Assembly: GCF_009711205.1 (NCBI RefSeq) | Contig: NZ_WMIG01000010.1 | Coordinates: 62,001-126,000 of the forward strand | Source: Paracoccus litorisediminis | GTDB taxonomy: Bacteria > Pseudomonadota > Alphaproteobacteria > Rhodobacterales > Rhodobacteraceae | Direction of reading: 5' to 3' | DNA length: 64,000 nucleotides | In this document: positions 43,859-52,791 of the stretch, one piece after another | Layout: every line of letters starts with the position of its first letter | Numbering within the stretch: position 1 is the stretch's first letter | Made by a program: the position numbers and the translations under genes | Notes under the pieces: model-generated | Database searches by the model: none | Told to the model about the DNA's origin: nothing | The model's input: only the letters and a program-made list of their open reading frames with translations

Positions 43859-45247
43859 ATGGCACATCAGAAACTGGGCAAGCAGATCATCGTCAACGCC
43901 TTCAACATGAATTGCGTCGGCCATATCAACCACGGGCAATGGACGCATCCGCGCGACCGCTCGCAGGATTACACAAGGCTGGACTATTGGACCGATCTGG
44001 CAAAAACGCTGGAACGCGGGCTGTTCGACGGGCTGTTCCTGGCGGACATCCTTGGTACCTATGACATCTATGGCAGCGGGGTCGATGTCACCCTGCGCGA
44101 GTCGGTGCAATTGCCGGTGAACGACCCGGTGCTGCTGGTCTCGGCCATGGCGGCGGTGACCAAGCATCTGGGCTTTGGCGTCACCGTGAATGTCAATCAG
44201 GAGGCGCCCTATACATTCGCGCGCCGGCTTTCGACGCTGGATCACCTGACCGACGGGCGGATCGGCTGGAACATCGTCACAGGCTATCTGGACAGCGCCG
44301 CCCGCGCGGTGGGACAGGACGGACAGGCCAGCCATGATCTGCGCTATGATCAGGCGGATGAATATCTGGACGTGCTTTACAAGCTGCTGGAAGGATCCTG
44401 GGATGAGGACGCGGTGATCCGCGACCGGGCGGCGCGCATCTATGCCGATCCGGCCAAGGTGCGAAAGGTGACCCACCGCGGGCGCTTCTACAATGTCGAG
44501 GGCTGGCATCTGTCCGAGCCGTCGCCGCAGCGGGTGCCGGTCCTGTTTCAGGCGGGCACCTCGGGGCGCGGCAAGCTGTTCGCGGCGCGCCATGCGGAAT
44601 GCGTCTTTATCTCGGCCCCGGAAAAAGAGCTGGCACGCAAGGCCGCGCGCAGCATCCGCGAGGCGGTGGCGGCGGCAGGGCGCGATCCCGGCGACGTGCG
44701 CGTCATCATCGGCATCAATGTCGTGACCGACCGCAGCGCGGCTGCCGCGCGCGAGAAGCTGGCCGAATACAAGGCGCATTCCAGCCCCGAGGCCGGGCTG
44801 GTGCATTTCGCCGCCTCGACCGGCATCGATTTCTCGCGCTACGGGCTGGATGAGCGCATCCCCTATGGCCCGACCAACTCGATCCAGTCGGCAACGCAGC
44901 TGGCGGAAAGCCGGGGCTGGACCAAGCGCAACCTGCTGGACCAGCTGGCGCTTGGCGGACGCTATCCGCTGGCGGTGGGCACGCCCGCCGAGGTCGCGGA
45001 TGAGCTGGAGGACTGGATGCGCGAGGGCGAGATCGACGGCTTTAACCTGACCCGGCTGGCGACACCCGAAACCTATGAGGATTTCGCCGATCTGGTCGTG
45101 CCGGAACTGCAGTCGCGCGGCAGCTTCAAGACCGAATACGCACCGGGCACGCTGCGCCACAAGATCTTTGGCCAGGGCGACCGCCTGCCCGCACGCCATG
45201 CCGCACATGAGTTCCGTCCCGGCGGGGCGCTGGCCGCAGCCGAGTAA
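43859..45247 (+). CDS. NtaA/SnaA/DszA family FMN-dependent monooxygenase
   Basis: A 462-residue luciferase-fold enzyme with AAGGAG-type site ahead. Landmarks: INHGQWTHPRDRS, LERGLFDGLFLADILG, FARRLSTLDHLTDGRIGWNIVTGY and VLFQAGTSGRGK for FMNH2 binding. Relatives include nitrilotriacetate and dibenzothiophene-sulfone monooxygenases. Together with the two DszC-like genes it makes a DszA/DszC-like set, here attached to a sulfonate transporter. No flavin reductase partner is encoded in the window. A strong terminator follows 20 bases after its stop. Confidence 0.88.
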   Translation: MAHQKLGKQIIVNAFNMNCVGHINHGQWTHPRDRSQDYTRLDYWTDLAKTLERGLFDGLFLADILGTYDIYGSGVDVTLRESVQLPVNDPVLLVSAMAAVTKHLGFGVTVNVNQEAPYTFARRLSTLDHLTDGRIGWNIVTGYLDSAARAVGQDGQASHDLRYDQADEYLDVLYKLLEGSWDEDAVIRDRAARIYADPAKVRKVTHRGRFYNVEGWHLSEPSPQRVPVLFQAGTSGRGKLFAARHAECVFISAPEKELARKAARSIREAVAAAGRDPGDVRVIIGINVVTDRSAAAAREKLAEYKAHSSPEAGLVHFAASTGIDFSRYGLDERIPYGPTNSIQSATQLAESRGWTKRNLLDQLALGGRYPLAVGTPAEVADELEDWMREGEIDGFNLTRLATPETYEDFADLVVPELQSRGSFKTEYAPGTLRHKIFGQGDRLPARHAAHEFRPGGALAAAE

Positions 45248-45267
45248 TGGCAGCGATGAGGCAAGCG

Positions 45268-45302
45268 AAAAGCCCCGGCGGGATCGACCCGCCGGGGCTT
45301 TT
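45268..45302. terminator. Bidirectional terminator between the tau/sfn and metNIQ units
   Basis: AAAAGCCCCGGCGGG, 5-base loop, CCCGCCGGGGCTTTT: a perfect 15-base stem whose ends supply a T-run on either strand. It sits exactly between the convergent monooxygenase stop (45247) and metI stop (45320). Confidence 0.93.
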
Positions 45303-45319
45303 GCGGTCCGTCCGACCGC

Positions 45320-45976
45320 TTAGCGCGCCTTCAGCCTGCGCACGGCATAATCTCCGGAAAACTGTACGACCGAGACCAGCAGGATCAGGATCGCAATCAC
45401 CACCAGCATCACCGTGGTGTCGAAACGCTGGTAGCCGTAGCGGATCGCGACATCGCCCAGACCACCCGCGCCCACCGCCCCGGCCATGGCCGAGGCCCCG
45501 ATCATCGAGACCACGGTGATGGTGAAACCGCCGATGATACCGGGCAAGGCCTCGGGCAGCAGCACATGGCGGACGATGTCCCAGCGGCGGCAACCGATGG
45601 ATTGGGCGGCCTCGACCAGTCCCGGATCGACCTCGCGCAGCGATACTTCAGCGATGCGGGCGAAAAAGGGCGTGGCCGAGACCGCCAGCGGCACGATTGC
45701 CGCCCAGACCCCGATGGTCGTGCCGGCGACCAGTCGGGTAAAGGGGATCAGCGCCACCAGCAGCACGATGAAGGGCACGGCGCGAAAGCCGTTGACCACC
45801 ATGCCCACCAACCGGTTCAGACGCGGCGCGGGAAAGAAGCCACCCGGACCCGAGGTGACCAGAAACACCGCCAGCGGGATCCCCAGCGCCACTGCGATCC
45901 CGGCCGAGACCCCGACCATCAGAGCCGTGTCCCAGAACGCCTGCTGCAGGCGGTCAACCATCTGCGCTGTCAACAT
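45320..45976 (-). CDS. metI: Methionine-type ABC transporter permease
   Basis: A 218-residue permease, the usual MetI length, with five to six helices. The start at 45976 has AAGGA 9 bases ahead and overlaps the metN end by 23 bases; open frame further upstream is a shadow of metN. EAA loop: [27 protein letters not shown] near residue 130; the end [20 protein letters not shown] is typical of MetI. It forms the pore for MetN. Confidence 0.92.
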   Translation of the reverse strand: MLTAQMVDRLQQAFWDTALMVGVSAGIAVALGIPLAVFLVTSGPGGFFPAPRLNRLVGMVVNGFRAVPFIVLLVALIPFTRLVAGTTIGVWAAIVPLAVSATPFFARIAEVSLREVDPGLVEAAQSIGCRRWDIVRHVLLPEALPGIIGGFTITVVSMIGASAMAGAVGAGGLGDVAIRYGYQRFDTTVMLVVIAILILLVSVVQFSGDYAVRRLKAR

Positions 45977-47063
45977 ATCCGATGATCCTTGTACTGTCGG
46001 CAAGCCCGGCCAGTTGCTCAAGCGGGGCGGAAGGGGCCAGTGCCAGCACCAGCTGGCCGATGGCGTGGCCCTGAATGCGGTCGATCTGCGACAGGACCAA
46101 CCGCAACGGTCCCGGCCCGACAATCGCGGCCAGCCGCGCCAGATCCGGCACGGCCTTACCCGCAAAGCCCAGCTCGACCAGCATCTGGTCCTGCGGATCG
46201 CGGGGGTTGTCGCGCAAGCGGTCGGCCAGATCCTCGGGCAAGCTATGCTGCAGGGGCTGCAGCAGCGCGCGGGTGGCGGCGTGGCGGGGCGCGCCAAAGA
46301 CCTGCCAGACCGGACCCTGTTCGGCCAGCTCGCCGCGTTCCAGCACGACGACGCGGTCGCAGATCTCGCGGATGACGCTCATTTCATGGGTGATCAGGAC
46401 CACGGTCAGGCCAAGACGGCGGTTGATGTCCTTGAGCAGCCGCAGGATCGCGCCGGTGGTTTCCGGGTCAAGCGCCGAGGTCGCCTCATCGCATAGCAGG
46501 ATCTCGGGGCGGCTGACCAAGGCGCGGGCGATGCCCACGCGCTGCTTCTGGCCGCCCGACAGACGCGAGGGATAGGTCCCGCCCTTGCCGGTCAGCCCGA
46601 CCAGTTCCAGCGCCTGATCGACCCTTTGCGCGATTTCCGCCGTCGGAACGCCGGCGACGCGCAAAGGCAGCGCCACATTCTCGCGCACGGTCTTGGCGGA
46701 AAGCAGGTTGAAATGCTGGAAGATCATCCCCACGCGGCGACGCAGGGCGACCAGCCCGGCCTCATTGATGCCGGCAATGTCCTGCCCGTCAACCAGCACC
46801 CGGCCCGATGTCGGCTGCTCCAGCCGGTTGATCACGCGCAGCAGGCTGGACTTGCCCGCGCCGGAACGGCCGATGATGCCGAAAATCTCGCCCGCACGAA
46901 TGTCCAGATCGATGCCTTGCAGGGCCTGAACCTCTCCGGCGGCAGAGCGATAGGTCTTGCCCAACCCCTCCAGCCGCACGGTTCCGGCCGTGCGGACGGC
47001 CTCGGCCGCGGCGGGGATTGCCCCCACCGCGCCGCGAGGCAGGATCGCAGATGCCCCTGCCAT
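45954..47063 (-). CDS. metN: Methionine-type ABC transporter ATP-binding protein
   Basis: A 369-residue ATPase from the ATG at 47063, which overlaps the metQ stop by one base (TGATG); a start 12 bases earlier is possible. Walker A GRSGAGKS (65-72), [15 protein letters not shown] and [12 protein letters not shown] are intact. About 80 residues at the C-terminus form the NIL domain, which in E. coli binds methionine and inhibits transport. An N-terminal tail of about 25 residues before the ATPase domain is longer than usual. Confidence 0.92.
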   Translation of the reverse strand: MAGASAILPRGAVGAIPAAAEAVRTAGTVRLEGLGKTYRSAAGEVQALQGIDLDIRAGEIFGIIGRSGAGKSSLLRVINRLEQPTSGRVLVDGQDIAGINEAGLVALRRRVGMIFQHFNLLSAKTVRENVALPLRVAGVPTAEIAQRVDQALELVGLTGKGGTYPSRLSGGQKQRVGIARALVSRPEILLCDEATSALDPETTGAILRLLKDINRRLGLTVVLITHEMSVIREICDRVVVLERGELAEQGPVWQVFGAPRHAATRALLQPLQHSLPEDLADRLRDNPRDPQDQMLVELGFAGKAVPDLARLAAIVGPGPLRLVLSQIDRIQGHAIGQLVLALAPSAPLEQLAGLADSTRIIGYVDSADG

Positions 47064-47860
47064 CAGCTTTGCCACGCGAGGATATACAGCTTGTCGCTGT
47101 CGGCGAAGGATTTGTGGACCTGATCCTTGACCGCCTTGGATTCATGGAACAGGTCGATGAACTGCTTGATGCGCGGATCATCCTTGTTTTCCGTGCGCGC
47201 GACGAAGCTGACCGCGAATTGCTTGTCCTCAATGCCGGAATAGACCAGTCCCGAGCTCGGATCGAAGGCCCCCGAGGCGACGATGAAATGCGGATAACCC
47301 TGCGCCAGATCCACGTCGCCGGTGATACGGACCAGTTGCGGGCCCTCGACCTCGGTGAAGGTCAGCTTCTTGGGGTTCTCGGTGATGTCATCCAGCGTGC
47401 CAAGGAAGCCCACGCCCTCGCGCAGCTTGACCAGCCCGGCCTTTTCCAGCAGCAGCAGGCCCCGGCCCTGGTTCACCGGGTCATTGGCGATGGCGACGCT
47501 GCCGCCCTCGGGGATGTCATCAAGGCTTTTGTGCTTGAGCGAATAAAGCCCCAGATTGGCCAGAATCCCCTGCCCGACCACGTCGAAATCATAGCCGCGT
47601 TCCTTTTCGGCATTCTCAAGGAAGGGGCGGTGCTGGAAGAAGTTCAGGTCGATATCGCCTGCGGCCAGCGCCACGTTGGGCGTGGTCCAGTCGCTGAATT
47701 CGACCACCTCGACCTCAAGGCCTTTGCCTTTGGCCTCGGTCGCGGCGACCTCGACGGCATCACCGTAGGCGCCGGGCACCACGCCGATTTTCAGCGGATC
47801 GGCGGCGGCAAGCCCGGTCAGCGACAGCGTCGCGGCCAGCGTCAGCATGGCAAGTTTCAT
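47063..47860 (-). CDS. metQ: MetQ-type binding protein 1
   Basis: A 265-residue NlpA/MetQ-family binding protein. Signal peptide [20 protein letters not shown] with cleavage before DPL; there is no lipobox Cys, so unlike E. coli MetQ it is soluble. Landmarks: [38 protein letters not shown] and [20 protein letters not shown] precedes its ATG. It lies directly between metN and a second MetQ paralogue. Confidence 0.9.
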   Translation of the reverse strand: MKLAMLTLAATLSLTGLAAADPLKIGVVPGAYGDAVEVAATEAKGKGLEVEVVEFSDWTTPNVALAAGDIDLNFFQHRPFLENAEKERGYDFDVVGQGILANLGLYSLKHKSLDDIPEGGSVAIANDPVNQGRGLLLLEKAGLVKLREGVGFLGTLDDITENPKKLTFTEVEGPQLVRITGDVDLAQGYPHFIVASGAFDPSSGLVYSGIEDKQFAVSFVARTENKDDPRIKQFIDLFHESKAVKDQVHKSFADSDKLYILAWQS

Positions 47861-47890
47861 GGTCGTCTCCTTGGATTGGGTCGGCCCGGC

Positions 47891-48691
47891 TCAGTCCAGC
47901 CAGGGCAGCGAATAAAGTTTCGGGTTATGCGCGTTCGAGGCGTCGATCTGCGCGCGGACCTTGGGCGAGGTCTGGTAGAGCTTGATGAATTCCGCGATCT
48001 CGGGATTGGCGGCATTGTCGTCGCGGGTGACGAAGCGGATGGCGAAATGGCGGTCGGCGGTGCCGGAATAAAGCAGCGCCTTGCTGGCGAAATCGCCGCG
48101 TCCGGCATTGACGAAATGGTTCGGATAGCCCTGCGCCAGATCGACATCGGAAATCGCGCGGACCAGTTGCGGCCCTTCGATTTCAACGAATTTCAGGTGC
48201 TTGGGGTTGTCGGTCACGTCATCCAGCGTGGCCTTCCAGCCGGTGTCGGGCTTGAGCGCGATCAGGCCCGCCGTCGCCAGCAGCGACAGGCCCCGGCCCT
48301 GATTGACCGGATCGCTGGCCACCGCCACACGCGCGCCATCGGGAATCTGTTCGAGGCTTTGGAATTTTTCCGAGTAAAGCCCGATATTGGGCAGGATGCC
48401 CAAGGCGACAGGCTTCAGATCATAGCCGGTTTCGCGGATGGCATTGTCCAGAAAAGCCTGATGCTGGAAGTAGTTCAGGTCCAGATCGCCGTTTTCCAGC
48501 GCAAGGTTCGGCGTGGTCCAGTCGCTGAATTCGACCACCTCGACCTGAAGCCCGGCCTCGCGCGCCTCCAGTGCCGCGACCTGAATAGAATCCGCCAGCG
48601 CGCCGGGCGTGACCCCGATCTTGACCGCGCCCAGTGCGGGCGTCGCCAATGCCAGCAACAGCGCCGCCAGCCAGTTGGCCCTTTTGTCCAT
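47891..48691 (-). CDS. MetQ-type binding protein 2 (tandem paralogue)
   Basis: A 266-residue paralogue of the next protein in the operon. I prefer the ATG at 48691 since AGGAG is 7 bases upstream; the ATG at 48697 would touch it. Signal peptide ends near TPALG-AVK, with no lipobox. By eye about half of the residues match MetQ 1, with the same [12 protein letters not shown] and DPVNQGRGL motifs. Ligand-site differences could give a different sulfur compound specificity while sharing one MetNI pump. Confidence 0.9.
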   Translation of the reverse strand: MDKRANWLAALLLALATPALGAVKIGVTPGALADSIQVAALEAREAGLQVEVVEFSDWTTPNLALENGDLDLNYFQHQAFLDNAIRETGYDLKPVALGILPNIGLYSEKFQSLEQIPDGARVAVASDPVNQGRGLSLLATAGLIALKPDTGWKATLDDVTDNPKHLKFVEIEGPQLVRAISDVDLAQGYPNHFVNAGRGDFASKALLYSGTADRHFAIRFVTRDDNAANPEIAEFIKLYQTSPKVRAQIDASNAHNPKLYSLPWLD

Positions 48692-48715
48692 GTCCATTCT
48701 CCTGCCCGGATGGGC

Positions 48716-48749
48716 GCATAATACACGACTTATGTTGTCGTTATTATGC
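48716..48749. promoter_or_regulatory. AT-rich dyad upstream of the metQ2-metQ1-metN-metI operon
   Basis: GCATAATA (48716-48723) and TATTATGC (48742-48749) are perfect inverted arms; inside them ACGAC and GTCGT extend the symmetry with a one-base offset. It lies 25-58 bases ahead of the metQ2 start and could be an operator. The rest of the 160-base gap to the rpiR gene holds no gene. Confidence 0.5.
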
Positions 48750-48857
48750 CGCGATGCGGCGGCGGAGCCATTCCAAAGACATTCGCGAAAAGAGGCGAAA
48801 ATTCTCGGGCGCGCGATCCAGTCGCGCAGCCTGTTTCATCCCGGCCAGGCGGCCGGT

Positions 48858-49721
48858 TCAGTCGCCCAGCAATTGCCGGTCGTCGCCATCGCGGCTGCGG
48901 ACCAGTTCTTCCTTGATCCGCCGCAGGACGGCCATGGCGCGAGGCCGGTCGGCATAGGCGACCAGATTGGCCAGTATATCGACCACCGCCAGATAGGCGT
49001 AGCGCGTCGAGGTGGGACGAAAGATATTGCGCCCCTCGGCCAGATCGATCGGGATGGTCAGCCCCGCCGCCGCAGCTACCGGCGACCCGCTTTGCGTCAG
49101 GGCAATCGTCGGCACGCCGCGCGCCCGCATCAGTTCAAGACAGCGAACCAGATCCATGTCGCGCCCGGTCATGGACGACACGATCGCCACCGTGCCCTCG
49201 GTCGCGGCGGCGGACAGCATCAGGTCCATCGCCCGGTCGTTCGAGCTGTGGATGTTGCAGCCCAGCCGGAACAGCCGGTTCTGCAATTCGTTCGAGATCA
49301 TCGAGGAATTCCCTCCCGACCCGAAGGCCAGAATGAACCCGGCGCCACGCAGCAGATGCGCGGCCTCGTTCAGGCGCGCCGGATCAAGCTGCTTGTGCAA
49401 TTGGAACAAGGCGTTCTGCGCCTTGGTGATGATATCTTCTGCCACTTCCTCGGGGGCCGAGGTCGGCACTTCCGGGCGCAGATAGCGCAGGCCGACATAG
49501 GTCATGCGGGCCAGTTGCACCTTGAAATCCGAAAACCCGCTGCACCCGACATGACGACAGAAGCGGGTGACGCTGGGCGGTGAAACCCCCGCCCGCTCGG
49601 CCAATTCGCTGATCGACGAGCCGGTGACGAAATCCACATCCTGTAGGACAAACTGCGCCAGCTTGCGGTCCATCGCGGACAACCTGCCCTCATCATCGGT
49701 CAGGACATGGTACAGGTCCAT
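48858..49721 (-). CDS. RpiR/MurR-family transcriptional regulator with SIS domain
   Basis: A 287-residue regulator. N-terminal helix-turn-helix of the RpiR type (ISELAERAGVSPPSVTRFCRHVGCSGFSDFKVQLA, about residues 36-70) and a C-terminal SIS sugar-phosphate-isomerase fold (GAGFILAFGSGGNSSMISNEL, then VAIVSSMTGRDMDLVR). SIS regulators sense phosphosugars or, in MurR, cell-wall sugar phosphates. It is divergent from the PLP-enzyme gene; repeated GTGAAAAT elements in that gap and ahead of the second M81 gene are its probable sites. Confidence 0.9.
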   Translation of the reverse strand: MDLYHVLTDDEGRLSAMDRKLAQFVLQDVDFVTGSSISELAERAGVSPPSVTRFCRHVGCSGFSDFKVQLARMTYVGLRYLRPEVPTSAPEEVAEDIITKAQNALFQLHKQLDPARLNEAAHLLRGAGFILAFGSGGNSSMISNELQNRLFRLGCNIHSSNDRAMDLMLSAAATEGTVAIVSSMTGRDMDLVRCLELMRARGVPTIALTQSGSPVAAAAGLTIPIDLAEGRNIFRPTSTRYAYLAVVDILANLVAYADRPRAMAVLRRIKEELVRSRDGDDRQLLGD

Positions 49722-49741
49722 CGCGGCCCTCCTGTTGTTTC

Positions 49742-49756
49742 GTGAAAATTAATTTC
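49742..49756. promoter_or_regulatory. Candidate RpiR site A
   Basis: GTGAAAATTAATTTC, with the perfect core palindrome AAATTAATTT (49746-49755), 20 bases from the rpiR start. The same GTGAAAATTAATT string is repeated at 51185-51197 ahead of the M81 gene of this module. Confidence 0.6.
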
Positions 49757-49814
49757 TCAGTGATGCCTTGGTCAACTGGATTTGCAGGAATCAGGTGGTC
49801 AGACGCAGATGAAT

Positions 49815-49829
49815 GTGAAAATCATGAAC
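49815..49829. promoter_or_regulatory. Candidate RpiR half-site ahead of the PLP-enzyme gene
   Basis: GTGAAAATCATGAAC; its first ten bases GTGAAAATCA are identical to each arm of the big palindrome at 51079-51105. It lies 28 bases before the chosen start of the PLP enzyme. Confidence 0.45.
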
Positions 49830-49856
49830 AGACCCATTCATCTCAGGACCGACAAG

Positions 49857-50939
49857 ATGAGCTTTCCCTGGCCAGAACCCGGCACCCCGCTGTCCCAGAT
49901 CCCGACCCCGATGCCGGTGATCGACGAAGCCCGGATGGAGCGGAACATCGCAAGCGCGCAGGCGTATTTCACCGATTGCGGCAAGGATTTCCGCCCACAT
50001 GTCAAAACGCACAAGATCCCGGCGCTGGCCTTGCAGCAATTGGCGGCGGGCGCGGTCGGGATCAACTGCCAGAAGATCACCGAGGCCGAGATCTTTGCCG
50101 ATGCCGGGATCGAGGACATCCTGATCACCTACAATATCCTTGGCCCCGCCCGGCTGGCGCGGCTGCGGGCGCTGAACGACAGCATCTCGGGACTGCGGGT
50201 CACGACGGATAACGAGGCCACCATCGACGGACTGGCCGCGACATTCGACGCCGCGCGTCCGCTGCAGGTTCTGGTCGAATGCGACACTGGCGGCAAACGC
50301 TGCGGCGTGCAGACGCCTCAGGCCGCCGCCGCGCTGGCCGCGCGCATCGCCGCCGCGCCGGGGCTGCAATTCATGGGTCTGCTGACCTATCCAGCTGTCG
50401 GCGGTGCCGCCGTGGTCGAGTCCTTCCTGTCCGCGACCATGGACCTGCTGGCGCAGCAAGGCATTCCCTGCCCGGTGCGCTCGAATGGCGGATCGCCGGA
50501 TCTGTTCAAGGCGCATGAGGTGCCCTCGGCCACCGAGCATCGCTCGGGGACCTATATCTACAATGACCGCGCCATGCTGCGCGCCGGGCATTGCGGGCCG
50601 GATGATCTGGCCATGCATGTGCTGGCCACCGTCGTCTCGCGCCCCGCGCCGGGACGGGCAGTGCTGGATTCGGGGTCCAAGGCGCTGACCTCGGACCTGC
50701 TGGGCTTTGCCGATTTCGGCCGGATCGAGGGGCATGAGGATGCCCGCATCACCTCGCTGTCCGAGGAGCATGGCGTGGTCGAGTTCGGCGATGCCGATTT
50801 CCCGCAAGTGGGCGAACAGGTGCGAATCGTGCCGAACCATACCTGCGTCGTGACCAACCTTTTCGACCGCGTGGTCTTTCACCGCGACGGGAAAGTGACC
50901 CGCGTGCTGGACGTCGCGGCACGCGGCACGGTCTGGTAG
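49857..50939 (+). CDS. DSD1/D-threonine-aldolase-type PLP enzyme (alanine racemase N-terminal fold)
   Basis: A 360-residue fold-type III PLP enzyme. The start at 49857 has AGGA 8 bases ahead; earlier in-frame ATGs would lie in the operator region. The PLP lysine is in RPHVKTHK (Lys50, less likely Lys53); the C-terminal part has NHTC (His328, Cys330), the zinc-binding pair of eukaryotic-type D-serine dehydratase and D-threonine aldolase. Either dehydration of D-Ser/D-Thr or retro-aldol cleavage of D-3-hydroxy amino acids is likely. It is divergent from rpiR and has its own strong terminator. Confidence 0.87.
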   Translation: MSFPWPEPGTPLSQIPTPMPVIDEARMERNIASAQAYFTDCGKDFRPHVKTHKIPALALQQLAAGAVGINCQKITEAEIFADAGIEDILITYNILGPARLARLRALNDSISGLRVTTDNEATIDGLAATFDAARPLQVLVECDTGGKRCGVQTPQAAAALAARIAAAPGLQFMGLLTYPAVGGAAVVESFLSATMDLLAQQGIPCPVRSNGGSPDLFKAHEVPSATEHRSGTYIYNDRAMLRAGHCGPDDLAMHVLATVVSRPAPGRAVLDSGSKALTSDLLGFADFGRIEGHEDARITSLSEEHGVVEFGDADFPQVGEQVRIVPNHTCVVTNLFDRVVFHRDGKVTRVLDVAARGTVW

Positions 50940-50972
50940 GCCGCAGCGCATTACAGGCGGTGAAAAAATTTC

Positions 50973-51004
50973 GGCGGGACGGATGAAATCCGCCCCGCCT
51001 TTTT
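50973..51004 (+). terminator. Rho-independent terminator after the PLP-enzyme gene
   Basis: GGCGGGACGGAT, 3-base loop, ATCCGCCCCGCC (12-base arms, one A-C mismatch), then TTTTT. It separates the PLP gene from the M81 unit, which therefore needs its own promoter in 51005-51261. Confidence 0.92.
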
Positions 51005-51078
51005 CATGACGGATTTTCGTGATGGCCGTGAACAGCGGGCGGCAACCGCAGAAAATGCCGGATTTTCAGCCGTATTGC

Positions 51079-51197
51079 GTGAAAATCACGTTCACTGATT
51101 TTCACAAGGCGTGAAATTTCATTTCACAACAGCCATAGCCATGCGGCAAATTTCTTGACTGAAGCCGCAGATTCGCGATTAATCGTGAAAATTAATT
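51079..51197. promoter_or_regulatory. Operator array ahead of the second M81 gene (RpiR candidate sites)
   Basis: The 257 bases between terminator and M81 start have no gene but three related symmetric elements: GTGAAAATCA-N7-TGATTTTCAC (51079-51105, perfect 10-base arms), GTGAAAT-N3-ATTTCAC (51111-51127, perfect) and GTGAAAATTAATT (51185-51197). All share the GTGAAAT core with the two sites flanking the divergent rpiR/PLP gap. I saw no other gene-sized content in 50940-51261. Confidence 0.7.
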
Positions 51198-51261
51198 ACC
51201 AAATAGCGGCTCACATGCTTCGACTTGCCCCTTCGGCCCCCTGCATCACGGGGGCCGGTCG

Positions 51262-52743
51262 ATGAAGATTTTCACGGCGTCCCTCGCCACGGAAACCAAC
51301 ACCTTCTCGCCCGTCCCGACGGATATGCAGGCCTTCCATGAGGCGTTCTACGCCCCTCCGGGCGCGCATCCCGAGACGCCGACGCTGTGCTCCTCGGTCG
51401 TGCCGATCCTGCGCCGCCGGGGCCGCGCCGAGGGCTTCACCGTGATCGAGGGCACGTCGTGCTGGGCGGAACCGGCCGGGCTGATCCAGCGCCAGACCTA
51501 TGAGACGCTGCGCGACCAGATCCTGTCCGAGCTGGCCGCCGCCCTGCCGGTCAATGGCGTCATCCTTGGCCTGCATGGCGCAATGGTGGCGCAGGGCTAT
51601 GACGATCCCGAAGGCGACCTGCTGGAGCGCGTCCGCGCCTTGGTCGGGCCCGAGGTGCTGATCTCGGCCGAATTCGATCCCCACAGCCACCTGACCGCGA
51701 AAAGGGTGCGCAATCTGGACCTGATGGCGACCTTCCTTGAATTTCCGCATACGGATTTCGAGGAACGCGGCGAACATGTCGTGGACCTGTCCTTGCAGGC
51801 GCTGCGCGGTCAGGTGCGCCCGGTGATATCGACCTTTGATTGCCGGATGATTACCATCTATCCGACCAGCCGCGAGCCGATGCGGTCATTTGTCGACCGG
51901 ATCAAGGCGCTGCAGGCACAGGGCGGCGTACTGTCCGTCTCGGTGATCCACGGCTTCATGGCGGGCGATGTCCCCGAGATGGGCACCCGCATCGTCGTCG
52001 TCACCGATGGCGACAAGGCGGCGGGCGACGCCCTGGCCCGCCAGCTGGGGCATGAGCTTTATGCCATGCGCCGCCAGACCGCGATGCCGATGTTCGACAC
52101 GGAATCCGGGCTGGGCCGCGCCACGCTGCTGCGCGCCGCGCAAACGGCGCTGCCGGTGGTCATTGCCGATGTCTGGGACAATCCCGGTGGCGGCGTCGCG
52201 GGCGATGCCACCCATATCCTGCGCCGGATGCTGGATCGCGGCATGGACCGGCTGGCGGTGGCGACGGTCTGGGACCCGATCGCGGTCTGGTTCTGCCATG
52301 CCGCCGGGACCGGGGCCGAGCTTGACCTGCGTATCGGCGGCAAGTCCTCGGGCCTGGGGGGCGAGCCCCTGGACCTGCGGGTGACCGTCATGCGCACTGT
52401 GGACGAAGGCTGGCAAAGCTTTCGCAACAGCCGCGTCACGCTGGGCCGCGCCGCCGTGATCAGGCCTGTCGGGACAGAAACCGACATCATCCTGATCAGC
52501 AGCCGCACCCAGACCTATGAGCCTGACATCTTTACCAATCTGGGCATCGACTTCGCCGCCAAGGACTATCTGCTGGTGAAATCGACAAACCATTTCTACG
52601 CCGGTTTCGCCCCGATCAGCTCCGAGATCGTCTATGTCGCGGCGCCGACCTCATACCCCACCAACCCGGCCGAGACGCCCTATCGCAAGGCCAGCCTTGG
52701 GCTGTGGCCGCGCGTGGCTGATCCGCTGGGACTTGATCCCTGA
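51262..52743 (+). CDS. M81 family metallopeptidase (MlrC-like), module 2
   Basis: A 493-residue relative of the M81 protein at 20908-22419. The zinc triad is kept with identical spacing: Asp139-x-His141 (FDPHSH) and His163 (EFPHTD). The N-terminus MKIFTASLATETNTFSP and the C-terminal VIADVWDNPGGGVAGD domain start are typical. By eye overall similarity to the first copy is low, so these are distant paralogues. It heads the transporter operon of module 2 behind the operator array. Confidence 0.9.
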   Translation: MKIFTASLATETNTFSPVPTDMQAFHEAFYAPPGAHPETPTLCSSVVPILRRRGRAEGFTVIEGTSCWAEPAGLIQRQTYETLRDQILSELAAALPVNGVILGLHGAMVAQGYDDPEGDLLERVRALVGPEVLISAEFDPHSHLTAKRVRNLDLMATFLEFPHTDFEERGEHVVDLSLQALRGQVRPVISTFDCRMITIYPTSREPMRSFVDRIKALQAQGGVLSVSVIHGFMAGDVPEMGTRIVVVTDGDKAAGDALARQLGHELYAMRRQTAMPMFDTESGLGRATLLRAAQTALPVVIADVWDNPGGGVAGDATHILRRMLDRGMDRLAVATVWDPIAVWFCHAAGTGAELDLRIGGKSSGLGGEPLDLRVTVMRTVDEGWQSFRNSRVTLGRAAVIRPVGTETDIILISSRTQTYEPDIFTNLGIDFAAKDYLLVKSTNHFYAGFAPISSEIVYVAAPTSYPTNPAETPYRKASLGLWPRVADPLGLDP

Positions 52744-52791
52744 CCCGATCCCGCAGGACCCGAAAAGGGCCGCATCAACAGGAGGAAGAAC

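Noticed and set aside
45320-46297. A 325-codon frame that would fuse extra sequence to MetI
   Set aside because: The upstream part is a shadow of metN. MetI has a normal length from the ATG at 45976 with AAGGA ahead.
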